NCBI GenBank assembly: GCA_020746995.1
Contig: JAGPXD010000002.1
Span: 2,790,001 to 2,854,000 of the forward strand
Length of the DNA stretch: 64,000 nucleotides
Source of the DNA: Plectosphaerella cucumerina
Lineage: Eukaryota > Ascomycota > Sordariomycetes > Glomerellales > Plectosphaerellaceae
Direction: 5' to 3'
How positions within the stretch are numbered: position 1 is the stretch's first letter; every line of letters starts with the position of its first letter. Below are positions 42,469-52,473 of this stretch, one piece after another. The notes beneath the pieces are model-generated. The model did not search any database. It was not told where the DNA came from and saw only the letters and a program-made list of their open reading frames with translations. The position numbers were made by a program, and so were the translations under genes.

Positions 42469-44013
42469 ATGTCACAAGTTACAATCATCACACAGCCGCC
42501 CGCCGTGGCCACCGCCCTCGACGAGTCCATAAGAATGACGCGCCTCGTCGAACCCGAGAGCAGCACCACCACCTCGCCATCCTCATCTTCCTCCACCATA
42601 TCGCCGCGCCTCTCCGGCCCCGAAGACCCCGAGTCCTTCTACGCCGGCTTCGACGGCCCCAACGACCCCGGCCATCCGCGCAACTGGTCCTCTACCCGCA
42701 AGGTCATCTTCGTCGCCGTCGTATGCATCGCCATCTTCGCCGTGTCCTTTGCCTCGTCCATCTTCGGCCCCGCCTCGCCCATCCTCGCGGCCCAGCACCA
42801 TGTCTCCGAGACGGTCATGCAGCTGGGTGTTTCCCTCTTTGTCGCCGGCTTCGCTGTCGGCCCGTTGCTTTGGGGCCCCTTCGCCGAGGTCGTCGGCCAC
42901 AGCATCCCCGTGCTCATCGGCCTCTGCTGCTGCGGTTTGCTTCACATCCCGCTGGGGCTGGCAGAGAGCGTCGCCACCATACTCGTCATTCGCTTCCTCG
43001 CCGGCGCTTTTGGCAGTGCCGTGCTTGCCGTTGGCTCTGGCATGGTCTCGGAGCTCTATGGGCCCATCCCCCGTGGCACTGCGCTGGCATGTACTGCGAC
43101 TGTCGTGAACCTCGGTTCCGTATTTGCCCCGATTGTTTCCAGCTACGTCGTGGCTCGTGTCAGTTGGCGTTGGCTGGCCTGGATCACCCTCGCCTTCTTC
43201 GGCTGCGTCGCCCCGCTCGCTGTCTTCTTCCTGAAGGAGACGGCCCCTCGTCGCATCCTGGCCAGCAGGGCGAGAAAGCTGAGGCGAGCGGGCGAGCGAA
43301 CCGGATCACACTCGGAACCTGCCCTTGACATCAAGCTCATGGCCAGGAAGTACCTGACCAAGCCAGTCGTGCTCTTTTGCAAGGAACCCATCCTAATTAT
43401 CATGACGATCCATCTCACGTTTGTCTACGGCCTCCTCTACATGGCCTACCAGCTCTTCCCGCTTGCCTACAAGGTGCGGGGTTGGGCTATGGACTCGGCC
43501 ACCTTGCCCTTCATTTCCGTCGCCCTGGGCCTAATGGCATCTCCAATCCTCGTCGCAGTCTTCATGACCACCTGGTACAAGGGACGTTGGCTCGAGCGAG
43601 GCCGGCAGTGCGCCCCCGAAGACCGCCTCCCGCCCATGATCCTCGGCGCATGCCTCCTCCCACCAGCTCTTCTCTGGTTCGGTTGGTCCATGGAAACGCA
43701 CTGGTTCTCACAGGTCGTGGCCTCCCTCTTTATCGGTCTCGGCTTACAGCTTGTGTTTATCAGCGGCATCGTCTATATCGTTGACGTCTACATGACCAAC
43801 GTTGTATCGGCCATCTCCATCCACGTCACTATCCGCTCAATCTTTGCTGCGAGCTTCCCGATATGGACGCGGGCCATGTACGACGCGCTGGGCGTCGAAT
43901 GGATGGCCACAGCCTTGGCCGGCTTCGCTGCGGTCATGATGCCCTTTCCCATCCTGTTCTTCGTGTACGGTCCAAAGATCAGGAGCTGGAGTCGCTACTC
44001 GGTCAAAGAGTGA
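42469..44013 (+). CDS. MFS transporter, DHA1 (drug:H+ antiporter) type
   Basis: A single exon of 514 residues. A Ser/Thr-rich cytosolic N-terminus carries the group's pre-membrane signature DPGHPRNWS, then twelve hydrophobic segments follow. Motif A lies in the loop after segment 2 (LLWGPFAEVVGH, a degenerate version of G-x-L-x-D-x-x-G-R), and motif C-like glycines are in segment 5. The group (Tpo1/Flu1-like) exports small molecules across the plasma membrane. It is transcribed away from the carotenoid oxygenase gene, with which it shares a promoter region. Export of a local metabolic product is plausible but unproven. Confidence 0.92.
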   Translation: MSQVTIITQPPAVATALDESIRMTRLVEPESSTTTSPSSSSSTISPRLSGPEDPESFYAGFDGPNDPGHPRNWSSTRKVIFVAVVCIAIFAVSFASSIFGPASPILAAQHHVSETVMQLGVSLFVAGFAVGPLLWGPFAEVVGHSIPVLIGLCCCGLLHIPLGLAESVATILVIRFLAGAFGSAVLAVGSGMVSELYGPIPRGTALACTATVVNLGSVFAPIVSSYVVARVSWRWLAWITLAFFGCVAPLAVFFLKETAPRRILASRARKLRRAGERTGSHSEPALDIKLMARKYLTKPVVLFCKEPILIIMTIHLTFVYGLLYMAYQLFPLAYKVRGWAMDSATLPFISVALGLMASPILVAVFMTTWYKGRWLERGRQCAPEDRLPPMILGACLLPPALLWFGWSMETHWFSQVVASLFIGLGLQLVFISGIVYIVDVYMTNVVSAISIHVTIRSIFAASFPIWTRAMYDALGVEWMATALAGFAAVMMPFPILFFVYGPKIRSWSRYSVKE

Positions 44014-44144
44014 TGATTGTACACCTTCACAGGAAGTACCCGTAAAGAACAAATCGAGATGGCATTGAATCAACTACCGAATCGGAAGCCCAGCCCATTC
44101 GGCTGTCTTCCTCAGCCCTGCCCTGCATGCATCCAATTCACACC

Positions 44145-44824
44145 CTACAGACCACGGAAGCCCTTGATAGGGAAGTTGAAGTTGACGTGGTGCGCCTCGG
44201 GCTTCTTGGTGCCGTAGTACAGCTCCTTGGGGGCGGCCTTGCTGGCGTCGAGGCTGGCCCAGCCGATGACAGCCACGAAGATCTTGCCCTTGCCCTCCAC
44301 CTCGTTGAGAGTGTAGCCGCTGGCAACGCCGTTGCAGCCCTCGACGGTGGACGCCTTCTCGACCAGCTCGCGCATCGAGTCCTCGCTCTCGGTCGAGTTG
44401 TCGAAGCTGATGGCCTCGACGATGGGCGAGTTGATGACGGCCGCGGGCGCGAGGGGCTTGAAGCGGAGGTAGTAGGACGAGGGCTTGCCGTTGAGCACGG
44501 GGGCGAAGTTGGTCATGGCCTCCTCGTAATCCTTGGACTTCTTGAAAGCCTCACCCGCCTCGGTGGAGATCCAGCCTGTACACACGTTAGCACCGAGAAC
44601 CAAGCGGGGCAGATGTGTGGATGTGACTTGCCGATGGAGAGTTCGAGCCTCTGGAGGTCCTCGCTCCAGGGTCCCCAGCGGGTGCGAAGGTAGCCCTGCT
44701 GGTTCTTGAGGACCTGGAGGAAGAACTTGAGCTGGAGCTTCCAGTCCTCGACGCCGCCGGTGACGGGGATGAAGAGACGCTCGGTGACGGCGTTGGCAAG
44801 CTTGGCGGCCATGGCGGGATCCAT
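44145..44824 (-). CDS. Small ABM-like (dimeric alpha/beta barrel) protein
   Basis: Two exons on the minus strand, 44632-44824 and 44145-44575; 207 residues. The 56-nt intron uses a GC donor (G|GCAAGT at 44631) with a CTAAC branch point and CAG acceptor; a GT donor at this spot does not exist, and splicing is needed to keep the frame. The protein has LQLKFFLQVLKNQQGYLRT-type helices and strands, YYLRFKPLAPAAVI, and FVAVIGWASLDASKA, the two half-barrels of ABM-like stress-response proteins. No catalytic residues can be assigned. A TATA box stands 160 bp upstream of the ATG. Confidence 0.8.
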
Positions 44825-44985
44825 TGTGAAAGTAGGGTTGTTGGTGAGGTTTGGTGATCGTTTGGGAGTTGTGGTGTAGACTGAAAGAGTCGATGCTGCT
44901 GGCTATGATGCTGTTGTTGATTGATGCTGTGAGTGATGAGGATGATGAGTTCAATTGCTGCTGAGAGAGGGAACGGAACGCAGCC

Positions 44986-44991
44986 TTTATA
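44986..44991 (-). promoter_or_regulatory. TATA box of the ABM-like gene
   Basis: Minus strand reads CTATAAAGG, about 160 bp before the ATG at 44824; a CA-rich leader lies between. Confidence 0.55.
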
Positions 44992-45890
44992 GAAGAACTA
45001 CATCACCTATCTCTGATCAACCTTCATGTCCGAAGCCATGCTTCCCATCAAGATGCTTACCGAACGCTTTGCAGCTCGAGTAGGGCCGTCCCCCCCTCGT
45101 CCGATGCAGTCCGCCCCTTACCCATCGGCCTCCGATCCGCGATGAAAACGCCGCCGAGCTCCGCGAAGCAAGGGACGGATCCGTGAGCCAGGACAAGCAT
45201 CCAGCCGTGCGGTAAGTTGCCATAATTGGAGTCCCCGATGCGAGCTGCGGCCCGGCGGGAGAGTGCCAACCTCCGGCGCGCGCGTCCGATATCAGACGAC
45301 GGAGGGCACGGGTGTCGGGGCGCACAGTTCCAAGCTGTCGCGGTGTCCGGGTGCGGGCAGGTTTCATACAACCGGGAGGAGACAGCTTGGCCCGTGGGGG
45401 AATTCGAAGCAGAGGCCGCCAGCGGCGGCAGTGTCATAGCTTCGAGCCCTACGGACAACCGAAGATCCGGACCGCAGCCAAAGCCGTGGAGGCATGTGTC
45501 AGGACGTGGGGTTGCCGTGGCCAAAATATTACCACTGAGCAAATGCATGGACAAGCGGGCGCACACGGCGAGACCCAGACAGTGAACTCGACGCACCAAC
45601 AGGCAGCTCGCTGCTCTACCATTTCCAAGCATGGCATCAGATCCTTGATCTCCATGTGCAAGAAAATGACCAAACGGCAACAGACTCCTGCAACATCACT
45701 TCAATTTCGCGATCAAGTGACGAAGGCAGGGCGATGCCGGGGCACCACACGCTGACATCTCCTCACCGCAAAGCAGTTGATTGCCAAGCCAGCGCAAATT
45801 CGCATTCCGATACGCCCTGAACGCCGTATATTTCTTGTTCATCGTTTTTCGTGGGAGGGATATATCCCGTCGAGTCGTCAGGCTCAGAGC
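44992..45890. other. Intergenic region
   Basis: A 207-codon minus-strand frame (45057-45680) overlaps equally long frames on the other strand, has no motif, and is treated as chance in GC-rich DNA. Nothing else seen. Confidence 0.5.
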
Positions 45891-46675
45891 TTACAGCTCG
45901 TTGTGCTCCTGGCTGTCGTCGCCATCGGCGACGATCGTCTTGGCAGCGTCGACAGCCTCGCCGGCAGCGCTGACAATCTTCTCAGCCACCTTCTGGGCGA
46001 CGCCCTCGGCCTCCTCCTTGACCTCCTCGGCAGCCTCGGCAGTCTCCTTGTAGACAATGTTCTCCGGGGTGGGCACACCGTCGATGCCCATGAGCTCGGT
46101 CTCGAAGACTGCAGAAGGTGTGGTCAGCTTGCTGTGGCATTTTTTAGGGGAGGCAACGGCCGTTGACGTACTCAGAACGGATCCAGCCGGGATGGGTCCC
46201 ATGCCCCTCTGGCCGTAGCCGAGCTCGGGGGGGATGGTCAAGGTCCTGGGAGGTTTCACGTCAGCCAATCGAGGCCATCTGGGTCTGCAGCCTCAAAACT
46301 TACCTCTTCTCGCCAATGCACATGTCGAGCAGGCCCTGCTCCCAGCTGTTGTCATTGTCAGTACACAAACATACCAATTGGCAAGAGCAGGCACATGTTG
46401 CCGGTGCTCCAGAAGTGTAGTGATTTGACGAACCCCTGGATAACCTGGCCAGCGCCAATCTTGACCTGGAAGGGCTTGCCGCGGTTGTATGAGGCATCGA
46501 ACTCGGCGCCAGTCGCCTGCAGCTTGCCGCGGTAGTGAACGCTGATACGGTCGCCCTTGACGGTCTTGCGCTCGCACTCGACGCCGCGGGTCACGTCGAT
46601 CTTGAGGTCGTCGGCAGCGACGAAGCCGACGGCGCTAGAGGCCAGCAGGCCGAGGTAGAAGAGAGCGCCCTGCAT
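45891..46675 (-). CDS. FPR2: ER-resident FKBP-type peptidyl-prolyl cis-trans isomerase (FKBP2-like)
   Basis: Four exons on the minus strand: 46434-46675, 46304-46345, 46172-46245 and 45891-46108; introns of 88, 58 and 63 nt; 191 residues. A signal peptide (MQGALFYLGLLASSAVGFVAA) leads one FKBP domain with DRISVHYRGKL, FQVKIGAGQVIQGW, GLLDMCIGEKR, PPELGYGQRG and SVLIFETELMGI, the full active-site set including the conserved Trp. A Glu/Ala-rich helical tail follows, and the protein ends in HNEL, an ER-retrieval signal. Role: proline isomerisation during folding in the ER. The first intron has a weak donor (GTTCGT) that is required to join the Gly-Trp motif; using the better GTATGT site further on would leave a 29-nt intron. 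Confidence 0.92.
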
Positions 46676-47868
46676 GTTGGATCGAGCTAGGGGTGTGTGT
46701 GAATAGGTAGCTGGAAGAGGCAAAAGGCAGATTGCTTGATGAGGCGAAAGTGAGGCGGTCAAGGGGCGGTTGGTGTTGACGGGGAGGACAGCTGTTGGAA
46801 ACGCGGAGGGGAAGGCAACGGGTGATCCACGCCGTCCGCCACGGACCCCTGTGGACGGACCCCGCACCGGCTCTGATTGGCCAATTTGACGGGACTGTCT
46901 GCAGCAGTGATAAGGATTCCTCCTATCTTATCACCCCCTATCAGTCAGTGACATCACCTCTGAATTGCACATTCGGGCAGATTCCGCTGAGCATCCACAG
47001 CCTCACCAATCCCCTTCAGCTTCAACCCCTTGTGAGGCCGTCACTTGACTGCACCGCCCCCGCGGGCCATCGGAACACGCCAAGCGGACGACGGCGAGCC
47101 CGACTTTCTAGTCTGCGCATTTTCGCTGGCCGATTGACTCATTGCGTCCGCCAAGTTATGGGGGATGCGCAGCCGCGCAGCCGGCCAAGCGTAGGACAAT
47201 TCGTGGCGCCCCTTTCGGTGTCTTCAACCGGGCCTCTGCCCCAGATGTCACGTTCAGGCCAACCGCGTTGACACGAGGCCTGGACGTTCGGTGTGCTCTA
47301 TTGACCCCGATCGTCCGACGCGAGCCGGTACCCGGTCTTGTTCGACCTCTCACGGACAGCGAGGGTCATCTGGCGTCGGCCGTGTCCCAAGGCGACGATG
47401 TGATCGGCCAAGAGGGCGGACGTCGAGCAGCAGCATCGACGAACCACTCGGAAAGTGACAGGGCGATTGCATGTCACGATGCAGGAAACCCGCGGCCATC
47501 GTTCCTGCAGCAATGCAGATCACCGCGGCCGCCTACGAGTGGTCCTCCCGGCGCTTTGCATCGTGTGCTGCACCTAGGCCCCTAGTCCCTCGAGAAATCC
47601 AGTACGGTGGACGGGACGGAGGGCGGCAACCCCTCCCCATTGGCTTCCTCGCCCCTAACTCGGCAGCGGCCTCAGTTGTGCCTCTTCGGGGCTCCAGTCC
47701 TCGCCCTTCCCGTCATCCGAACGCTCTGCTCGTCGTGGCCCACAGGGTCATTTTTGCCTTGAGTCTGGGGCTTACTCCCTGGCCTCGCAGGCAATTGATC
47801 GGCCGCTCCCACGTCTGTTTCGGGAAATTAAAGGCAAGAAATCTCTTTTGTTGTTACATCAAGAGCGT

Positions 47869-47897
47869 TGGGCGACAGCTTGGGCGACAGCTTGGGC
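47869..47897 (+). repeat. Short direct repeat, unit TTGGGCGACAGC
   Basis: Two perfect 12-bp units in tandem followed by a partial third (TTGGGC). It may be a minisatellite seed or a chance duplication. Confidence 0.7.
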
Positions 47898-48446
47898 ATC
47901 GACTTTGCGAGTATCAAGTCTTCGAAGCAGGGGAATGCCTGCTCGTCAAACTTGCCCTGTCAAATGCCTGTCTTTTCGCCTCCGGAGCTAAAGGACGGGT
48001 GGATGGCGCAGGGTCTCCCTCCAAGTCCCGTCCATCAACCAACTGGAGCCGCCGCTTCAGAGGGAGCTCATGGCCCCCAATTGCGACGTTGCCTGCAAAC
48101 GTCATCTTTGTCCATTTCTCGCGCCAGATTGCTGTCCAGAGTCCTATCTTTACCCGGGTCATGGGGTCGCCGAGGACAACAAGCGAATTCGAAAGTCAAA
48201 TCCAGGCCGTCGCGGCAGCGCTGCGCCATGCGTGCGACTTGGCTTCCCGAGTCGTCGTCATCGTGGTCGTCGTGTCGACCTCAACGCGCTTCATGCCGGC
48301 AGTGGCAGTGTCCTAGACGCGCACTCGCGGGCGCGCCTGCGAAGGCGAACGGGAGCGGGTCGGCGGCGACGCAGCCTGACAGGAACAGGGCGAATTGTCT
48401 CTCTCGCCCTCCCTCCTGCAGACGCACACCCACATGCCTGTCATCG

Positions 48447-48461
48447 CCCCCCCCCCCCCCC
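48447..48461 (+). repeat. Poly-C tract (15 C)
   Basis: An uninterrupted run of C in the intergenic region; prone to slippage and base-calling length errors. Confidence 0.8.
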
Positions 48462-49118
48462 TGCTGTCTTTTTACCTGCTGCCGTCCAAGCCTTGTTTCC
48501 CCAGCCGAGTCGCCACCTCGTTTCTTCCTGGTTGTCGTCCGTTTGTCTATTTTCTCCCATCCCGGTCGGCGCCGTTGGCAGACAGACACAGCTTGAAGGT
48601 CTAGCTCAGGCACGCATGGCCTTGGAGCTTGGACTGGATGCCCAATCAAGCCCCATCGTGCCCCTACCAGGGTCCTTTTCGGTGTCTCGCCATTGCGAAT
48701 GGATCAGGGATCCCGGTCTTTCAGTCTTGGGGCAAGGGGGCTGCTTTGTCTGCCAGATCCACGCTTGGTCAGACGTCGACGCTTTTTTTCCCGAGGCGTC
48801 CAGGAGGCTTCCCGTGATGGTAGTCCTATTTGCCCTGGATTCTGCCTACCCGCGGTGCATGGGCCTGCCATGCCTGGCTGGCGTCGTCTAAGCCCGACGG
48901 GAGTGTGAGTCCTCGAGTGAGGCATTGCTTTCCTTGCTGTCTATAATAATGCCTTCATCTCCTTCCCTTTGTTGCTGAGATTCTTTCGAGCTATCATCCA
49001 ACTCGCACACATCGACCTTGCCATCCTCTGCGAAGCACCCATTTCACAGCTACACAAGCTCTCTCGTCTTGAGATACCCTCCTACCCTTCCAAGCACACG
49101 ACCAAGTCGACCGCCACC

Positions 49119-49460
49119 ATGTCTGGCTACTCCTCCTACAAGTACACCAGCAAGGCCATCATCCACCAGGCCGAGCCTTCTCTCAGCTCCGACTATGCCG
49201 GCTCTGACTACTCCCGCTCCTCGCGGGGCTCGTACTCCTCATCGACATCGTCGGGGGCCTCTACACCCAGGACGACACACTCTTACTCCACCGAATCCTT
49301 CTCGTACACTGCTCGCGACTACGCAGCAAAGGACCGTACCATGACCGTGCACCCCCGCGGCAACGTCGTTGTCATCAACCGCCAGCACCCCGGCCATGAG
49401 CCCGGCGCGCCCATCTCCCACCAGCTCAGCTGGGCCAACCGCGACAAGTCGAAGAAGTGA
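49119..49460 (+). CDS. Ser/Tyr-rich small protein of unknown function (113 aa)
   Basis: Single exon with a good start context (CCACCATG) after a long leader. The first 70 residues are low-complexity, rich in Ser, Tyr and Thr (SSYKYTSK, SRSSRGSYSSS), followed by a more ordered C-terminal part (DRTMTVHPRGNVVVINRQHP, then SWANRDKSKK). I recognise no domain, signal peptide or membrane segment. The codon use and strong start context suggest a real, probably well-expressed gene. The ordered C-terminal segment is the part most likely to be conserved. A disordered, phosphorylation-prone N-terminus is inferred from composition. Confidence 0.75.
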   Translation: MSGYSSYKYTSKAIIHQAEPSLSSDYAGSDYSRSSRGSYSSSTSSGASTPRTTHSYSTESFSYTARDYAAKDRTMTVHPRGNVVVINRQHPGHEPGAPISHQLSWANRDKSKK

Positions 49461-50632
49461 AAGGCACGGCCTAGACGACTTTGACTTTTTCCCGACACGA
49501 TAGCGGCATGGCACCGGCGTTTTCTCTTACATTGGACATGGTTGGGCGGCAAAGATTTGGATTTGGATTTCAGCGACTGGCGCGAGCAAGGCATGGGATA
49601 TCAGAGCAGGATACTGCGCAACACGAGATTGACACCATGATGGATTGGGTTGGGTTTCATGTACGAGCATGTTAGGGGTCAGTTTGTACGAGGTATCCTA
49701 CTCAGGGTCTGGATCGATGCGAGGCAATGCATCAGTGTAGAACCAAATAGATTGACCCAGAACAATTCTGATATTTCGCCAGCCCAGAGATAGTGTGCCA
49801 AGTGCATGTGGTGATTGAGACAGCCGCGGGCGATAGCCGCGGATGACCTGCATGCTCTGTGCAGCCTGGGGTGCATGCCCTGCCCTGTCCTGAGCCGCTG
49901 TCGAGTCCAGGACTCGGATGCGCGGCCTGAAGCCCGGGGGCCGACTGGTGGGAGGGAGCCTGGCAGGCATTGAAAGGATTCGATGTTGGGGGCTATGCCG
50001 CGTGGAGGCTGTCTAGGCAGCGGACCCGGACCCGACCGTCACGAGGCCGGGCTTGGAGGGAGTCATCGTTCTTACACTTCGACTTGCTACCTGACTGTAT
50101 CGACTAAAGTCTGGGAGGATGATGCGAATGCCGAGCGGGATTTCTTCTGCTTCACGAAATATCTGGCCATATCTTTCCAAAGATTGTGGCTTGTCAGTGG
50201 ACTCCATGAAAGCTGACGTTGTTCTGAGCGCATGCCAGTGGACCTGGAGAAAAACTCCCTGAGATGCTTCAAGTCAAGGACGGCCACCGTCTTCGGTATG
50301 TTATGCATCGAGAAGTGCTAATCCCGGCTTAAAATAGAAGGCGCCATGTTCACATCACTTCTTGTCAGACGTTTAGGAATCAAGTTGCCTCCCACCAGCT
50401 GGCTCAAGCTGTGGTACGCGTCTCGAGGTGCACTATTCTACCCGGGCACAGTCAGATCACCGGATTTATCGGATCAGACAGCCAGGAGAGGCGCGAGTCG
50501 GACAAACATCTTTCGTACTAATATTTTTCATTTGTAGCCTTGGTATTATGTATCCTTCTCATCAGGGTCGTTCATTTGCGGTCGCCACCGACAAATTCAA
50601 TCGTGACATCCTTCCAGCACCTACTGTAGTGC
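49461..50632. other. Intergenic region between convergent genes
   Basis: About 1.2 kb; only short overlapping frames (60-100 codons) without motifs. No RNA gene is recognised. Confidence 0.5.
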
Positions 50633-51077
50633 TCAGGCACCGCCCTCGCGCTTGGCGTACTCCTCCTCGATGGCCTCCTCGTATTTCTCCTCGGGGCTGC
50701 GGGGATCCTCGCGCAGCACGCCCTCCTTGATCAGATCCTCGGGGGAGGGACGGTGTGAGATCTTGTCGTTGAGCGAATCGGCGCGCATGTGCTTCTCGAG
50801 CTCCTTCTGCTGTGCCTGCAGCGAGGGCGCGGCGTTGGAAGCGGGGAGGATGTTCTCTGGATGACGCATGGGTTAGCTGGGGTCATTCAGGCGGAACGGC
50901 ATTCACTTCTTTGGGGGAATGGCAGGATGGATACTGACTCTCGACAAGCTCCTCGCGAGGAGGCCTGTGGATGAGGTGGTTCTCGAGCGAGTTCTTGCGC
51001 TCGGTGCCGCCGGGGCGCGTGGGCGAGATGGGGGTGTCGTCGACAGCCTGCTTGGGGGTGTTGGAGTCGTCGGCCAT
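50633..51077 (-). CDS. Two-RPEL-repeat protein
   Basis: Two exons on the minus strand, 50939-51077 and 50633-50856; an 82-nt intron with GTCAGT donor, CTAAC branch point and CAG acceptor; 120 residues. Two RPEL motifs are visible: NHLIHRPPREELVEKNIL (crossing the splice junction) and DKISHRPSPEDLIKEGVL. In animals RPEL motifs bind G-actin, as in MRTF and Phactr proteins. Small fungal proteins with two or three such motifs are known by sequence but poorly studied. The intron splits the first motif exactly, which supports the splice. The C-terminus is acidic (PEEKYEEAIEEEYAK). No nuclear localisation signal is obvious. Actin binding is inference from the motif. Confidence 0.85.
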
Positions 51078-51723
51078 CGTGTTGTCTGTGGTGATGGGGC
51101 GATGTGTGATATGTGGTTGCGATAGTTGAAGCTCAGGGTTTAGAGCCGACAGTAATGATAGGGAAAAGAAGGAGCTGAAAAGTCTCGCGACGGGCAGACG
51201 GCCGGCGTCTTAAGTGCGAGGTCAGGTGTCGCACCCCAAGTCGACATCACCTGCTTCTGTCTTGGGCCGCCGGTATCCAGGGGCGATGGAGCTGCCCGCC
51301 ACCGAGCTCTGGCCGCCGGAGCTGAGCTGTCGAACCACCAGGCCGCGGCCCTCCTAGTGATGACGGAGGGGGCGAGCACCAGGCTCAGTGGCCCAAACCC
51401 TTGACCCCGCCGTCCCTGTTTGGGATCCCGGCCCATCCTGGTCTTGGAAGCTCACAGCTCAACTGTGATGCAATGGGCGGAGCAGCAACGGGAGAATGCG
51501 GGGTTACAGTAGCGTCATGCACGGCCAGCATGTCACTGTCAATGCCCTCAGCTTGAGGCTTGACATTCATGCCGTTGCTGGGACAAACGGGTTGCACAAC
51601 ACCACGGCATCTTCTTCACAACACACCAGGGCCTGATCTGCACGGCCCGTCACTTGCAAGCAAATATCACTTCCATGGAGCTCCAGCAGTCAACCGTACC
51701 ATACATTGGACCCTTCGTCGTCC
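51078..51723. other. Intergenic region
   Basis: Promoter of the RPEL gene and 3' trailer of the DUF4267 gene; no gene is recognised. Confidence 0.55.
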
Positions 51724-52223
51724 TCACAGCTCGAACTGTAGCCCTAGCCCGATGGCCGTCCAGAAGAGCGCCCCAATCGTGAATCCCAGTCCCCTGCGAC
51801 AGTCCGTCGTCAGCAACCGTCGCACCAGCACTGCAAGTCTGTCCGAGGAGGGAAGACTCACAGAACGCTTCCTTGCCTCTTCCACACGGCCGCCACGTCG
51901 GCGACGCACAAGATCGTGCCAGCCAGGATCAACGTGCCCATTTCACGCGTCTTATCCTGCCACGAAAAGGTGAACAGCGCCGCCGCGATCGTCAGGTCCC
52001 GGGCTCCCAGCAGGGGCATCACCAGGGGCACCGTCGGATCTTCCGTCGCCCTCCCAGCGACTGCATCTGTTCGTTTGTTGTTCCCGGGCTGCTGAGACCC
52101 CACGTCGAGGAGGGTTTTCGCCGCGAAACGTGGTAGGGCGCACTGTAGCAGGCCGAGGCCCGCGTAGCTGACTGCCACTGACAGGCCGAGAGAATGCCAG
52201 GTCGATGTCTCTAAGATGGCCAT
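51724..52223 (-). CDS. DUF4267-type small membrane protein
   Basis: Two exons on the minus strand, 51862-52223 and 51724-51793; a 68-nt intron (GTGAGT, CTGAC branch, CAG); 143 residues. Four hydrophobic segments are visible: LGLSVAVSYAGLGLLQCAL, a middle pair around LLGARDLTIAAALFTFSW and MGTLILAGTILCVADVAAVW, and a last segment (FTIGALFWTAIGLGLQF) completed by the second exon. The G-x-R-D motif in the middle is typical of DUF4267. These proteins occur widely in fungi and some bacteria; function unknown. Confidence 0.82.
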
Positions 52224-52473
52224 ATTGGCGAAGAATGTTCCACGATGGTAAGTTTACAGATAATCAGAGCAGGTCCATCTCTCTCGATTTATGCCTTTCT
52301 CTTGATACGTCTCTCCCGTCTTCACCCGCAGTTCCAAAGGGCGCCGGCGACTTTCTGGCGACGATTAGACTCGACTGGGTGGGTTTCAGCCGGACCTCCG
52401 AACGGCGTCTTCTGTTACCCGGCGGTCCCCGCAAAGGACTCCCGGCCTCTCTGTTCTCGGGGACAAGATGCGG

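Larger units (their letters stand above)
46676..49118. other. Long divergent intergenic region
   Basis: About 2.4 kb between the FKBP gene and the Ser/Tyr-rich gene. Large frames (47471-48316, 281 codons; 48070-48891, 273 codons) overlap in different frames, have scrambled composition and no splice architecture. A weak TATA-like CTATAATAAT at 48941-48950 and a CT-rich leader precede the gene at 49119. No gene is supported. Confidence 0.5.

Noticed and set aside
45057..45680. 207-codon minus-strand frame
   Set aside because: No motif, Cys/Arg/Pro scatter, and equally long frames on the opposite strand.
47471..48891. Two overlapping plus-strand frames of 281 and 273 codons
   Set aside because: They overlap in different frames, have mixed composition, no domain and no promoter or splice pattern.
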